Shown here: piece by piece, positions 6,092 to 13,188 of the stretch
Position numbering within the stretch: the stretch's first letter is position 1
How the letters are laid out: each line of letters starts with the position of its first letter
NCBI GenBank assembly: GCA_015258785.1
Contig: JABZHP010000026.1
Location: 1-15,120 of the forward strand
Reading direction: 5' to 3'
Origin: Atopobium sp.
GTDB taxonomy: Bacteria; Actinomycetota; Coriobacteriia; Coriobacteriales; Atopobiaceae
DNA: 15,120 nucleotides
Notes under the pieces: model-generated
Databases searched by the model: none
Told to the model about the DNA's origin: nothing
The model's input: only the letters and a program-made list of their open reading frames with translations
Translations under genes and position numbers: made by a program

Positions 6092-7087
6092 ATGGCTACA
6101 AAAGAACCAATTTCTCTTCAGCACCCATTTAAGGCACTGGGTCGCATTCCAGGCGCAAACATCCTGGTGCCACTGCTTCTTGGCGTTTTCATGAACACAT
6201 TTTTCCCAGATGTATTCCCAACGCTTGGTAGCTTTACTGCTGCTATGACCGTTAAGGGTACTGCTGCTCTGGTTGGTGCTTTCATGTTGTGTGTTGGTGC
6301 AACTATTTCGTTTAAGAGTGCACCAAAGGCTGCTCTTCGTGGCGCTATCATCATCATCTCTAAGGTTGTGTTCTGCGTTGCTCTTGGTCTTGCAGTTCTA
6401 TTCTTCCTGAACGACAACCTGCTTGGCCTTTCTTCCATGGTCATCCTTGCTGCTTGCTCTGGTGCAAACAACTCCATGTATGCAGGACTGATGGCTGATT
6501 ATGGTAACGAGTATGAGCAGGGCGCAGTCGCAATTACTACGCTGGTCGTTGGCCCTCCAGTTACCATGCTTGCTCTTGGCGCAACTGGTCAGTCTCCAAT
6601 TAACTGGTCTTTGCTTGGTGCAGTTCTCCCAATTATCCTGGGTATTCTGCTTGGCAACTGCTTCCCATCTATGAAGAAGATGCTCACAAGCGCTCTGCCA
6701 GCAATTATTGTCATGACCTTCTTTGCTATGGGCACAACCATGAAGTTTGATTCTCTCATTATGGCTGGTCCTGCAGGTATTCTGCTTGGCGTTATCTGCT
6801 CTGTTTGCGGTGGCTTTATCAACTACTTTGTTGATAAAGCAACTGGTGGAACCGGAATTGCAGGCGTTGCAATTTCTTCCTGCGCAGGCGCAAACGCACT
6901 TACACCTGCTGCTATGGCAGAGGCAAACCCAGCCCTGTATGGCGGCGCTGCTCTTGCAACAGCAAATGCACAGGTAGCAGCTGCAGTTATCGTTACTGCA
7001 ATCCTGACTCCTTTGATTACTGGTTATGTTGCTGAGCACTTTGCTAAGAAGGACAACACTTCAGAGGAAGTTGTTGAGTCTGCTTAA
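6092..7087 (+). CDS. kdgT: 2-keto-3-deoxygluconate permease (KdgT family), 331 aa
   Basis: Integral membrane proton symporter family (KDGT) for 2-dehydro-3-deoxygluconate or a related sugar acid. Family-like stretches: RIPGANILVPLLLG near the N-terminus, LGSFTAAM, FMLCVGATISFKSA, the conserved acceptor-like SGANNSMYAGLMADYG, VGPPVTM, LGNCFPSMKK, FFAMGTTMKFD, and GGTGIAGVAISSCAGANALTPAAMAEANP near the C-terminus. About 10 helices. Start taken at ATG 6092, 5 nt after AGGTGAT; in-frame TTG codons at 6086 and 6089 are possible but poorer. It is translated right behind the dehydrogenase, and the pair would import and convert a sugar acid. The kinase and aldolase (KdgK, Eda) that finish the pathway are not in the window. 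Confidence 0.88.
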   Translation: MATKEPISLQHPFKALGRIPGANILVPLLLGVFMNTFFPDVFPTLGSFTAAMTVKGTAALVGAFMLCVGATISFKSAPKAALRGAIIIISKVVFCVALGLAVLFFLNDNLLGLSSMVILAACSGANNSMYAGLMADYGNEYEQGAVAITTLVVGPPVTMLALGATGQSPINWSLLGAVLPIILGILLGNCFPSMKKMLTSALPAIIVMTFFAMGTTMKFDSLIMAGPAGILLGVICSVCGGFINYFVDKATGGTGIAGVAISSCAGANALTPAAMAEANPALYGGAALATANAQVAAAVIVTAILTPLITGYVAEHFAKKDNTSEEVVESA

Positions 7088-7110
7088 TTGCCCTTAAAGT
7101 TTCAAGTGTA

Positions 7111-7143
7111 AAATCCCAGCACCTAGCGGTGCTGGGATTTTTT
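7111..7143 (+). terminator. Rho-independent terminator of the dehydrogenase-kdgT operon
   Basis: Perfect 13-bp stem AAATCCCAGCACC (7111-7123) with GGTGCTGGGATTT (7128-7140), a TAGC tetraloop and six T residues (7138-7143). It starts 23 nt after the kdgT stop. Confidence 0.93.
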
Positions 7144-7261
7144 GTGCTGCGAAACAGCACTGGCTCCGTGCAAGAGTTGCTCGAAGAATGGCAATAGACG
7201 GCTGATAGGGGGGCGGTGGATGCAGAGATCCTTCGCGAATCACTCGAATAAGTCTCCAAGT

Positions 7262-7284
7262 GGTAAAAAATGCGTTTAGTTGGA
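7262..7284 (+). repeat. 23-bp repeat copy 1
   Basis: Starts GGTAAAAAATGCGTTTAG and ends TTGGA. Followed by GA, so it is flanked by a 7-bp inverted repeat TCTCCAA (7253-7259) and TTGGAGA (7280-7286). Same orientation as copy 2 and exact inverse of copy 3. Non-coding, in the gap between convergent operons. Confidence 0.8.
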
Positions 7285-7334
7285 GATTTCATTTTTCTGC
7301 ATACAACGTTTGCCCAGATAAAATTTTTTGAGGC

Positions 7335-7358
7335 GGTAAAAAATCGTCTTAGTTGGAG
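7335..7358 (+). repeat. 23-bp repeat copy 2 (variant centre)
   Basis: Starts GGTAAAAAAT, has CGTCTTAG in place of GCGTTTAG, then TTGGAGA like copy 1. Distance from copy 1 is 73 nt start to start. The conserved flanks and changed centre suggest selection on the ends of the unit. Confidence 0.7.
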
Positions 7359-7386
7359 ATAAAACGTCTAATTTTCAATTTTCATT

Positions 7387-7409
7387 TCCAACTAAACGCA
7401 TTTTTTACC
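7387..7409 (-). repeat. 23-bp repeat copy 3 (inverted)
   Basis: Exact reverse complement of copy 1 over all 23 bases (7387-7409 versus 7262-7284). With copy 1 it could pair across about 100 nt of loop if transcribed. No T tract or gene is attached. Confidence 0.85.
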
Positions 7410-7482
7410 TTTTTCGGCACATAATTTTGAGCGCAAAAATTACGTATTCATGGAAATGAATATTACAACCGGATTATGCAAA

Positions 7483-7513
7483 AAAGGGTCAGAGCGGAAC
7501 GTTCTGACCCTTT
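7483..7513 (-). terminator. Rho-independent terminator of the AraC-family gene
   Basis: Stem AAAGGGTCAGAGC (7483-7495) with GTTCTGACCCTTT (7501-7513), including one G-T pair, and a 5-nt loop. On the - strand it is followed by six T residues (complement of 7480-7485). It lies 89 nt past the regulator's stop. Confidence 0.85.
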
Positions 7514-7601
7514 GATTTGCAATAAAACCTGCGACTGTCTTTGCCACAAGTAATTGGGTGCGTAATTTTTGCAAGTAGCAACAAGCAATCTTAAGCTGCA
7601 A

Positions 7602-8411
7602 CTACTTAATCAGGACGTTTCCTTCATAGCTGTCATGAACATCCTGAGGCGTGACGCCCATGTGCTTCTTATATAGTCTGCTGAAATAGAACGGATCGCT
7701 ATAGCCAACCGCCTCGGAAGTCTCTCGCACAGAAAGACCAGATTGAAGTAGCTGTTGAGCATGATCAAGACGCTTTGCAATAATGAATGTCATTGGGCGA
7801 ACGCCAAATGTTTGGACAAAATTGTTGGAGAAACGTTGAGTGCTCATTCCGCAACGTTTAGCCAGACCAGGGATAGTAATTGGATCCGCAAAGTGAAGCT
7901 CAATATACGTGCGAGCCTCGGCCATGCTCTCCTGGACCTTTTGGCTGTTGGTGAGTATGAACATAGACTTGATGAGTTCGGTGCCATTGACAATCTGAGC
8001 AACACGATTGTCCAGCGATGGGGTAGTGTTAAGTTTTTCCAGGTCAAGCACCTTATCAAGAATGCGGTCGAATCCCTGAGGATCAAATGCATAAGCATTG
8101 AAGATTGGACTGGTGGCATCGCCCTGAACGCCATCATAGTAGATGTTTACGTGGTCAAACGAGCGTCCGTAAAGGGTTCGATACGTTACAGTCTGACCTG
8201 CAGGAACATGTACAACCGTGGTTCCTTCGCAGACAAATTCATTTCCACCAATAGTAATCTCGGCAGCTCCAAAAACAGGAATGATGAAAACAGAATGAGC
8301 AAGCGAAAAGGTAACTTGGGAGTCAGCAATCTTCTGTTGGCGGTTGATCGAAAACACACTATACGTCTGCCGCGAATAGGTCTCTTTTAGCTCCTGCAGA
8401 TTAGTCTGCAT
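7602..8411 (-). CDS. AraC-family transcriptional regulator, 269 aa
   Basis: Two-domain regulator. The N-terminal part (about 20-95) is a cupin-like ligand domain of the AraC_binding type (HSVFIIPVFGAAEITIGG...HVPAGQTVTY...FDHVNIYYDG). The C-terminal about 100 residues contain the two helix-turn-helix motifs: IPGLAKRCGMSTQRFSNNF (HTH1) and SVRETSEAVGYSDPFYFSRLYKKHMGVTPQD (HTH2, the family signature). Start ATG 8411 lies behind AGGAGATTCT. It is separated from the sugar-acid operon by converging terminators but is the only regulator nearby, so control of that operon in response to a sugar is plausible yet unproven. Divergent to the envelope operon at 8855, with 443 nt between. Confidence 0.92.
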   Translation of the reverse strand: MQTNLQELKETYSRQTYSVFSINRQQKIADSQVTFSLAHSVFIIPVFGAAEITIGGNEFVCEGTTVVHVPAGQTVTYRTLYGRSFDHVNIYYDGVQGDATSPIFNAYAFDPQGFDRILDKVLDLEKLNTTPSLDNRVAQIVNGTELIKSMFILTNSQKVQESMAEARTYIELHFADPITIPGLAKRCGMSTQRFSNNFVQTFGVRPMTFIIAKRLDHAQQLLQSGLSVRETSEAVGYSDPFYFSRLYKKHMGVTPQDVHDSYEGNVLIK

Positions 8412-8854
8412 AGAATCTCCTCATTTCACAAGCGCTCAATTGCGCCGAATATTAAAAATAACATGGAGAGTATTTTAGCCAGCAGAACCGCGATTGCAAC
8501 CCCAAAATCAAATAAAATGCCATTTCAGGGGTTAATTTTTGATTAACGAGAAAGACAATTGCCTACGTAACTTTTATAGAATGATTTTAAAAAGAACAAT
8601 TTATTAATAAATTTTATCCATTCAATTTAAAGATTTTACATTTTGATTGTTCGCTTTAAACTGCCGATAAATAGCGTTTTTTGATACCATGAAATAGTTA
8701 TGCACAAATGGTTTCTTCAGGTTAACTTTAGATACTGCAAACTTCATTGAGATGTCGTAGCTTTCTTTTAGTTTTCATGAATTCCATTGGTTTTGCAGGT
8801 TTTAGGTTTAGGTCTTATTGGCTTCTGTAGAGGTTTCTCGTAGAAGGTTTGTAT
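8412..8854. other. Divergent AT-rich intergenic region
   Basis: No gene seen. It contains the AraC-gene promoter candidate (8472-8499), an inverted repeat GTTAAT/ATTAAC with a 5-nt spacer (8531-8547) that could be an operator, and a weak + promoter candidate for the envelope operon (TTGATT 8643-8648, 17 bp, GATAAA 8666-8671). The leader of the envelope gene would be about 180 nt. Strongly AT-rich at 8560-8640. The ribosome site AGAAGG (8842-8847) fixes the start at 8855. Confidence 0.4.
8472..8499 (-). promoter_or_regulatory. Probable promoter of the AraC-family gene
   Basis: On the - strand TTGCAA (8499-8494) and TAAAAT (8477-8472) are 16 bp apart, about 60 nt before the start codon at 8411. 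Each box is a partial sigma-70 match (4/6 and 5/6). Confidence 0.5.
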
Positions 8855-10891
8855 ATGGAGCAGCTTGCACACGTTTTTTCACTTATCGTTCAGCCCGCAT
8901 ACGACTTGACCGGCAGTTGGTGGGCGGCAATCTTCCTTTTTACCCTTGCAACTAAAATTATCCTGATGCCTCTGGCGCTTTGGACGCAGCAAAATTCCAT
9001 TGTTATGGTGCGTCTTATGCCCGAGACCTTCCGCCTGAAGACGCGTTACTTCGGCGACAGAGAGACCATCGAGGAGCGCTCCAATGAGCTCAACAAAAAG
9101 GCAGGTTATCACCCGCTATTGAGTCTTATTCCTCTGGCAATCCAGGTAGTCATCCTGTTCGGCCTGGTTGACGTTATCCATGGCATCACTGATTCTGGTG
9201 CACCTGGTACAGAGTTTTTGGGGATGACCCCAATTATCGACGGTGGTATCACCTGGATTATGCCACTGGCAGCAGCTTTGTCCTCGGTTGCTCTTGGCCT
9301 TGCTTCCAATAAGCTGAACCCGCTCCAGCGCGAGCAGTCTCGTGCAGAGAAGAACACCACTAATGGCCTTTCTATTGCAATGTCACTTGTGCTTGCAGTC
9401 TACGTTGTCTGTGGCATGGCATTCTACTGGGTTTGCTCAAACCTTCTCTCAATTCTGGTCCAAATTGTCTGCAATATTATTATCGACCCTCGTAAACAGG
9501 TTGACTACGATGAACTCAACGCTGCTCGTGACGAGTTTGAGGCAATGGACGCAGCAACCAAGTCCACTCACAAGTGGTTCCAGCGCGATCCTCATGCTGC
9601 TCGCGAAAAAGAGGACTACAAGCGCTTCTTTGACACCATCGGCAAGCACCTGGTTTTCTACTCCGAGTCAAGCGGCTTCTACAAATACTTCCAGGGCGCC
9701 ATCGAGTGGCTGCTGGCAAACTCTGACATTCGTATCCACTATGTCACCTCTGACCCTAACGACCAGGTCTTTGAACTGGCAAAACAGCATCCTCGCCTGA
9801 TTCCGTATTACTTGGGTCAGCGTCGCCTTATCACGCTCTTTATGAAGCTAGATGCCGACGTTGTGGTTACGTCCCTCGGCGACCTGGAGAGCTCTTACAT
9901 GAAGCGCTCCTACGTGCGCAAAGACGCTGAGTACATGTATATGTGCCACCACATGACTTCCATGACGGTTACCTCAACGCGCAACGAGTACACCTACTAC
10001 GACGACGTCCTCTGCGTTGGCCCTCATCAGCAGCACGATCTTGAGCTGGTCGAGAAGTACTACAACACGCCATCCAAGAGAAAGCCAGCTATTGGCTACG
10101 ATCTTCTCGACAGGTCAATCAAGAACTACCAGAAGCAGAATTTGGGCCAGCGCAAACCTGGCGAGAAACCCCTGTTGTTGATCGGTCCTTCGTGGCAGTA
10201 CGACAACTTGATGGACAGCTGCCTTGACGGCCTGCTTGAGCAGCTCATGGGCCGCGGCTGGCGAATTGTGGTCCGCCCACACCCAGAGTATTTGAAGCGC
10301 TATCCTGCCCGTATGGAGGAGATTCTTGCTCGCTACGCTGACGCGGACCCAGAGGAGCTCTCCTTTGAGACCGACTTCAGCTCCAACACTTCGGTTCTCT
10401 CGGCTGACCTGCTGTTTACTGACTGGTCGAGTGTTGCCGAGGAGTTCTCGTTTACCACGCTCAAGCCGTCGGTCTTCATTGACACCGCAATGAAGGAGAA
10501 CAACCCTGACTGGAGCAAGATTCATTCGGATCCATGCGACATTACGCTCAGAAACGAGATTGGCCGCAGCTTTGATCCTAAGGACCTCTCGGGCCTGGGC
10601 GACGCGGTTGCGCAGATGCTCGATGAGACTGATAGCTGGTCGCACAAGATTGAAGAGATTCGCAACAACATGATCTTTAATCTCGGTCATGGTGGAGAAG
10701 CTGCAGGTAAGTTCATCCTTGAGCGCGTTTTGGCGCACCAGGAGGAGGACGCTGCTGAGGTTGCAGACGACGCTACTACCAAGAAGAACGCTGCTGCGGA
10801 CGCTGCAGACGACGCCGAGAAAAGCGACGCCGTCAGCTCCACTAAAGACGCCACAAAGACAACTGATGAGGACGGTGTTTCTCGTGACTAA
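8855..10891 (+). CDS. Fusion: YidC/Oxa1-like membrane domain + CDP-glycerol glycerophosphotransferase (TagF-like), 678 aa
   Basis: Two domains not normally joined. Residues about 1-210 match the YidC/Oxa1/Alb3 core: GSWWAAIFLFTLATKIILMPLALWTQQN (first core helix), a charged cytoplasmic hairpin (MPETFRLKTRYFGDRETIEERSNEL), YHPLLSLIPLAIQ, then three more helices (about five in all). The groove Arg of YidC (five residues before the Pro) is Lys34 here. Residues about 245-620 are a GT-B glycerophosphotransferase domain as in TagB/TagF: GPSWQYDN (444-451), RPHPEY with H476, and TDWSSVAEEF with D523 followed by KPSVFIDT. These enzymes move glycerol-phosphate from CDP-glycerol onto teichoic-acid chains at the inner membrane face. 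The last about 55 residues are an Ala/Asp-rich acidic tail. Start ATG 8855, 7 nt after AGAAGG; TTG 8849 is less likely. The sulfatase gene overlaps its end. Confidence 0.88.
   Translation: MEQLAHVFSLIVQPAYDLTGSWWAAIFLFTLATKIILMPLALWTQQNSIVMVRLMPETFRLKTRYFGDRETIEERSNELNKKAGYHPLLSLIPLAIQVVILFGLVDVIHGITDSGAPGTEFLGMTPIIDGGITWIMPLAAALSSVALGLASNKLNPLQREQSRAEKNTTNGLSIAMSLVLAVYVVCGMAFYWVCSNLLSILVQIVCNIIIDPRKQVDYDELNAARDEFEAMDAATKSTHKWFQRDPHAAREKEDYKRFFDTIGKHLVFYSESSGFYKYFQGAIEWLLANSDIRIHYVTSDPNDQVFELAKQHPRLIPYYLGQRRLITLFMKLDADVVVTSLGDLESSYMKRSYVRKDAEYMYMCHHMTSMTVTSTRNEYTYYDDVLCVGPHQQHDLELVEKYYNTPSKRKPAIGYDLLDRSIKNYQKQNLGQRKPGEKPLLLIGPSWQYDNLMDSCLDGLLEQLMGRGWRIVVRPHPEYLKRYPARMEEILARYADADPEELSFETDFSSNTSVLSADLLFTDWSSVAEEFSFTTLKPSVFIDTAMKENNPDWSKIHSDPCDITLRNEIGRSFDPKDLSGLGDAVAQMLDETDSWSHKIEEIRNNMIFNLGHGGEAAGKFILERVLAHQEEDAAEVADDATTKKNAAADAADDAEKSDAVSSTKDATKTTDEDGVSRD
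10159..10171 (+). repeat. TGGCGAGAAACCC word, copy in YidC-TagF gene
   Basis: Exact copy, read in frame as ..Gly-Glu-Lys-Pro.. (PGEKPLLL) at the edge of the transferase domain. Extended to TGGCGAGAAACCCCT, as in two other copies. Confidence 0.9.
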
Positions 10892-13034
10892 AACAACAAC
10901 TTCTACCATGAGAAACTCTTGCAGCGCCGCTATTCAAAGCAGCGCGTCCTTCCTTCATGGAGCGTTTTTTGTCGCAGTACTGACATTTGTATGGTGGGCT
11001 CTTCTGCCTGCAACAGCGCAGGCTTACGTTGACCCATCTGTCATGACCTACACCATCCAGGCGCTGGCAGCAGTTGTAGTTGCACTCTCTGCGGTCCTTG
11101 GCGTTGCGTTTAGGCGCTCTCGTAAGGTGCTCTTCCGTCTGCTTAAGATTGATGAGAACGCCAATAAGATTGTCGAAGGCAAAGTTCACAAGGTTGACGC
11201 CAAAGGTGCAGAAGCTGCAAACGTTCAGATGAAAGAAATCCTTGCAGCAGAAGCTGTTCGTCTCAAGGAACAAAAAGAGGGAACCCTCAAACCTAAGGGT
11301 CGTATTGGTGTCGCATTTCTTGTCTCTTTCTTTACTGTCTTTACTATCTTGGTCGTAGCCCCACTTGAGCTGGTGGCAAGCAATGCGCGAGACCTTTCTT
11401 TCAACCTCAACGATGTTGCAGGTCCCGTTATTATTGCAGGTCTTATCCTTACGATCATTCTTACAGTGCTACTATCACTCCTGCGTAAGCGTGTGTTTAA
11501 CGTTGCCGTTGCATTTGTAGGCGCCGTCGGTGTGGCGTCATACGTTCAGGCAGTATTCTTGAACGGTGGTATGCCACTTGCAGATGGTCACGAGGTTATT
11601 TGGTCAGATTTCACAACCCAAATGATTGTCTCTGGCCTCATCTGGCTGGCAATCATTGCAGCTACAGTGACCTTCTCGCTCCTAAAAGCACGTCAGCTTA
11701 GAACAGGTCTTCTAGTAACCGCAACCGCTCTTATCATTGTCCAGACAGTGGGCGTTGCAAGTCTCTGGGGTCCTGCAATCGCAGCGTCGATAGATGCTCA
11801 TGCCGAAAACCAGCAGGTTATCGCAACGCGCGAGGGCCTCTACAACGTTTCCTCCAAGAAGAACGTCGTGGTGTTTGTCCTTGATACTACCGACACCGCC
11901 TTTGTTCAGAGACTCTACGATGAACGTCCAGAGACATTTGCCGGTTTAACAGGATTTACGTGGTATAGAAACTCTGTAGGTTCTATGATTCCTACTCGAT
12001 ATGGTGTACCATCGCTGCTTTTTGGAACACGTCCTCAGCCTGGCGAGAATTTCAACGAGTTTGTTTATAACTGGGCACAGAGTGATCAGTATCTCAGGGA
12101 TATCCAGAATGCTGGATTTGAGGCTGGCCTGTACACCGACCAGCTCAATTACAACCGTTATAGAGGAACAGCTCAGAAATATTCCGTTAACTACCATCCA
12201 CCTGTTGGTAGGGGACTTGATAATCAGCTGGATGTTTTTGGTGCACTGCGCATTCTCTATAAGACGGCGTTCTGCAGGGACATGCCTTGGGTGTTTAAGC
12301 CTCGATTCTGGTATTATACCGAGGATCTTAATATGCGCATGCGCAAGTCAGTCAACATGGACGAAGTTGATCTCTCTTCACAGCCATACACCGAGGACGA
12401 TCTCAAGTATTATCAGGAGTTGCAGCACTACGGACTCTCGATTGACAATACTGGTCAGAACGGTTCATTCCGTTTCATTCATCTGTTTGGCTCGCATCCA
12501 CCTTACACGCTTGATCGCAACGTTGAGCGCACTGAAGATCCAAGCAAGCAAAACGTTGACGAGCAAACCATCGCGGCTTACAGAATTGTTGAAGCCTACA
12601 TCGCTGAGCTCAAGCGTTTGGGAGTGTATGAGAATACGTCTTTCATCATTACCGCTGACCATGGTGATTGGTACTTGACGGGCGGCGATATTCAGACACC
12701 TTCCGCTCCAGTAATCATGTACAAGCCTGCAGGTCAGACTGCTGAAGAGGCGGCTCAGCCTATGCAGATTTCTGACGCACCTGTCTGGCACTACGATATC
12801 TTGGCGCAGACGCTTAAGGACATGGGTGTTGATCAGCAGACACTATCCAACTACACCACACCTCTCGATGAGGTCCACGAGGGAGATGTTCGTCCTCGCT
12901 ACTACATCGAGACTATTTCAAATGGCAAGCGAGACATCTTTGTTAGGGAGTTTGTCATCAACGGCAATGCTAATGACATGAAAGACTGGAGTCTTACGGG
13001 CAACGAATGGCCTGTTGAACCATGGCACGACTAA
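10884..13034 (+). CDS. Membrane-anchored sulfatase-fold enzyme, LTA-synthase-like, about 716 aa
   Basis: Alkaline-phosphatase/sulfatase superfamily transferase, as in lipoteichoic-acid synthases and phosphoglycerol transferases. The N-terminus has a signal-like helix ending ATAQA, then YVDPSVMTYTIQ and a helix, a charged cytoplasmic stretch (RRSRKVLFRLLKIDENANK...KEQKEG), and about five further helices (to about residue 300). The outer catalytic domain shows VFVLDTTD (D334, metal), SMIPTRYGVPSLLFG with T371 as the likely nucleophile, FIHLFGSHPPY (H533, H538) and TADHGD (D592, H593, metal). The start is uncertain: GTG 10884 overlaps the previous stop by 8 nt and is preferred; ATG 10866 or ATG 10908 are alternatives. 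Coupled to the TagF-like fusion, it would build or transfer a glycerol-phosphate polymer on the cell surface; the product is inferred. Confidence 0.85.
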   Translation: MTKTTTSTMRNSCSAAIQSSASFLHGAFFVAVLTFVWWALLPATAQAYVDPSVMTYTIQALAAVVVALSAVLGVAFRRSRKVLFRLLKIDENANKIVEGKVHKVDAKGAEAANVQMKEILAAEAVRLKEQKEGTLKPKGRIGVAFLVSFFTVFTILVVAPLELVASNARDLSFNLNDVAGPVIIAGLILTIILTVLLSLLRKRVFNVAVAFVGAVGVASYVQAVFLNGGMPLADGHEVIWSDFTTQMIVSGLIWLAIIAATVTFSLLKARQLRTGLLVTATALIIVQTVGVASLWGPAIAASIDAHAENQQVIATREGLYNVSSKKNVVVFVLDTTDTAFVQRLYDERPETFAGLTGFTWYRNSVGSMIPTRYGVPSLLFGTRPQPGENFNEFVYNWAQSDQYLRDIQNAGFEAGLYTDQLNYNRYRGTAQKYSVNYHPPVGRGLDNQLDVFGALRILYKTAFCRDMPWVFKPRFWYYTEDLNMRMRKSVNMDEVDLSSQPYTEDDLKYYQELQHYGLSIDNTGQNGSFRFIHLFGSHPPYTLDRNVERTEDPSKQNVDEQTIAAYRIVEAYIAELKRLGVYENTSFIITADHGDWYLTGGDIQTPSAPVIMYKPAGQTAEEAAQPMQISDAPVWHYDILAQTLKDMGVDQQTLSNYTTPLDEVHEGDVRPRYYIETISNGKRDIFVREFVINGNANDMKDWSLTGNEWPVEPWHD

Positions 13035-13058
13035 GTTAGGTGTCCGGCAACAGCCCAC

Positions 13059-13071
13059 TGGCGAGAAACCC
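13059..13071 (+). repeat. TGGCGAGAAACCC word, intergenic copy
   Basis: Exact copy between the sulfatase stop (13034) and the terminator at 13105. It is directly followed by a 5-bp mini-hairpin. Confidence 0.9.
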
Positions 13072-13104
13072 GGTGTACTCACCGTAGAGAAATCCAACTA
13101 CAAG

Positions 13105-13135
13105 AAAAGCCGCGTCCACACGACGCGGCTTTTTT
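13105..13135. terminator. Bidirectional Rho-independent terminator
   Basis: Perfect stem AAAAGCCGCGTC (13105-13116) with GACGCGGCTTTT (13122-13133), CACAC loop, T run to 13135, and an A run at the 5' side giving T residues on the - strand. It serves the envelope operon and the convergent unknown gene. A 5-bp mini-hairpin CGGTG/CACCG (13071-13084) precedes it. Confidence 0.9.
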
Positions 13136-13188
13136 GGTGACCAGTTATGTGAGCTGTTCTGCGAAGAGAGCTTACCTGTGAGCTGGGA

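Larger units (their letters stand above)
7088..7601. other. Convergent intergenic region between kdgT and the AraC-family gene
   Basis: 514 nt without a supported gene. It holds two terminators (7111-7143 for +, 7483-7513 for -) and between them the three 23-bp repeats (7262-7409). Open frames here are short and have no ribosome site or codon bias. The stretch between the terminators (7144-7482) is isolated from both operons, so its conservation as repeats is unexplained; a small RNA is possible but no promoter-terminator pair is evident. Confidence 0.5.

Noticed and set aside
6398..7039. Cysteine-rich 213-codon - strand frame opposite kdgT
   Set aside because: The Cys/His/Ser richness comes from reading the Ala/Gly-rich kdgT codons backwards; no start signal.
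7044..7292. 82-codon - strand frame in the kdgT-AraC gap
   Set aside because: Crosses the strong terminator at 7111-7143, has no ribosome site and is rich in Ser/Cys/Thr as expected of a random frame.
7262..7409. Possible CRISPR array from the 23-bp repeats
   Set aside because: Only three units, one inverted, with unequal spacing and no cas genes; direct, equally spaced repeats are required.
10115..10909. A 264-codon - strand open frame under the YidC-TagF gene
   Set aside because: Antisense to the transferase domain whose motifs (RPHPE, TDWSS) are intact; no ribosome site or recognisable domain.
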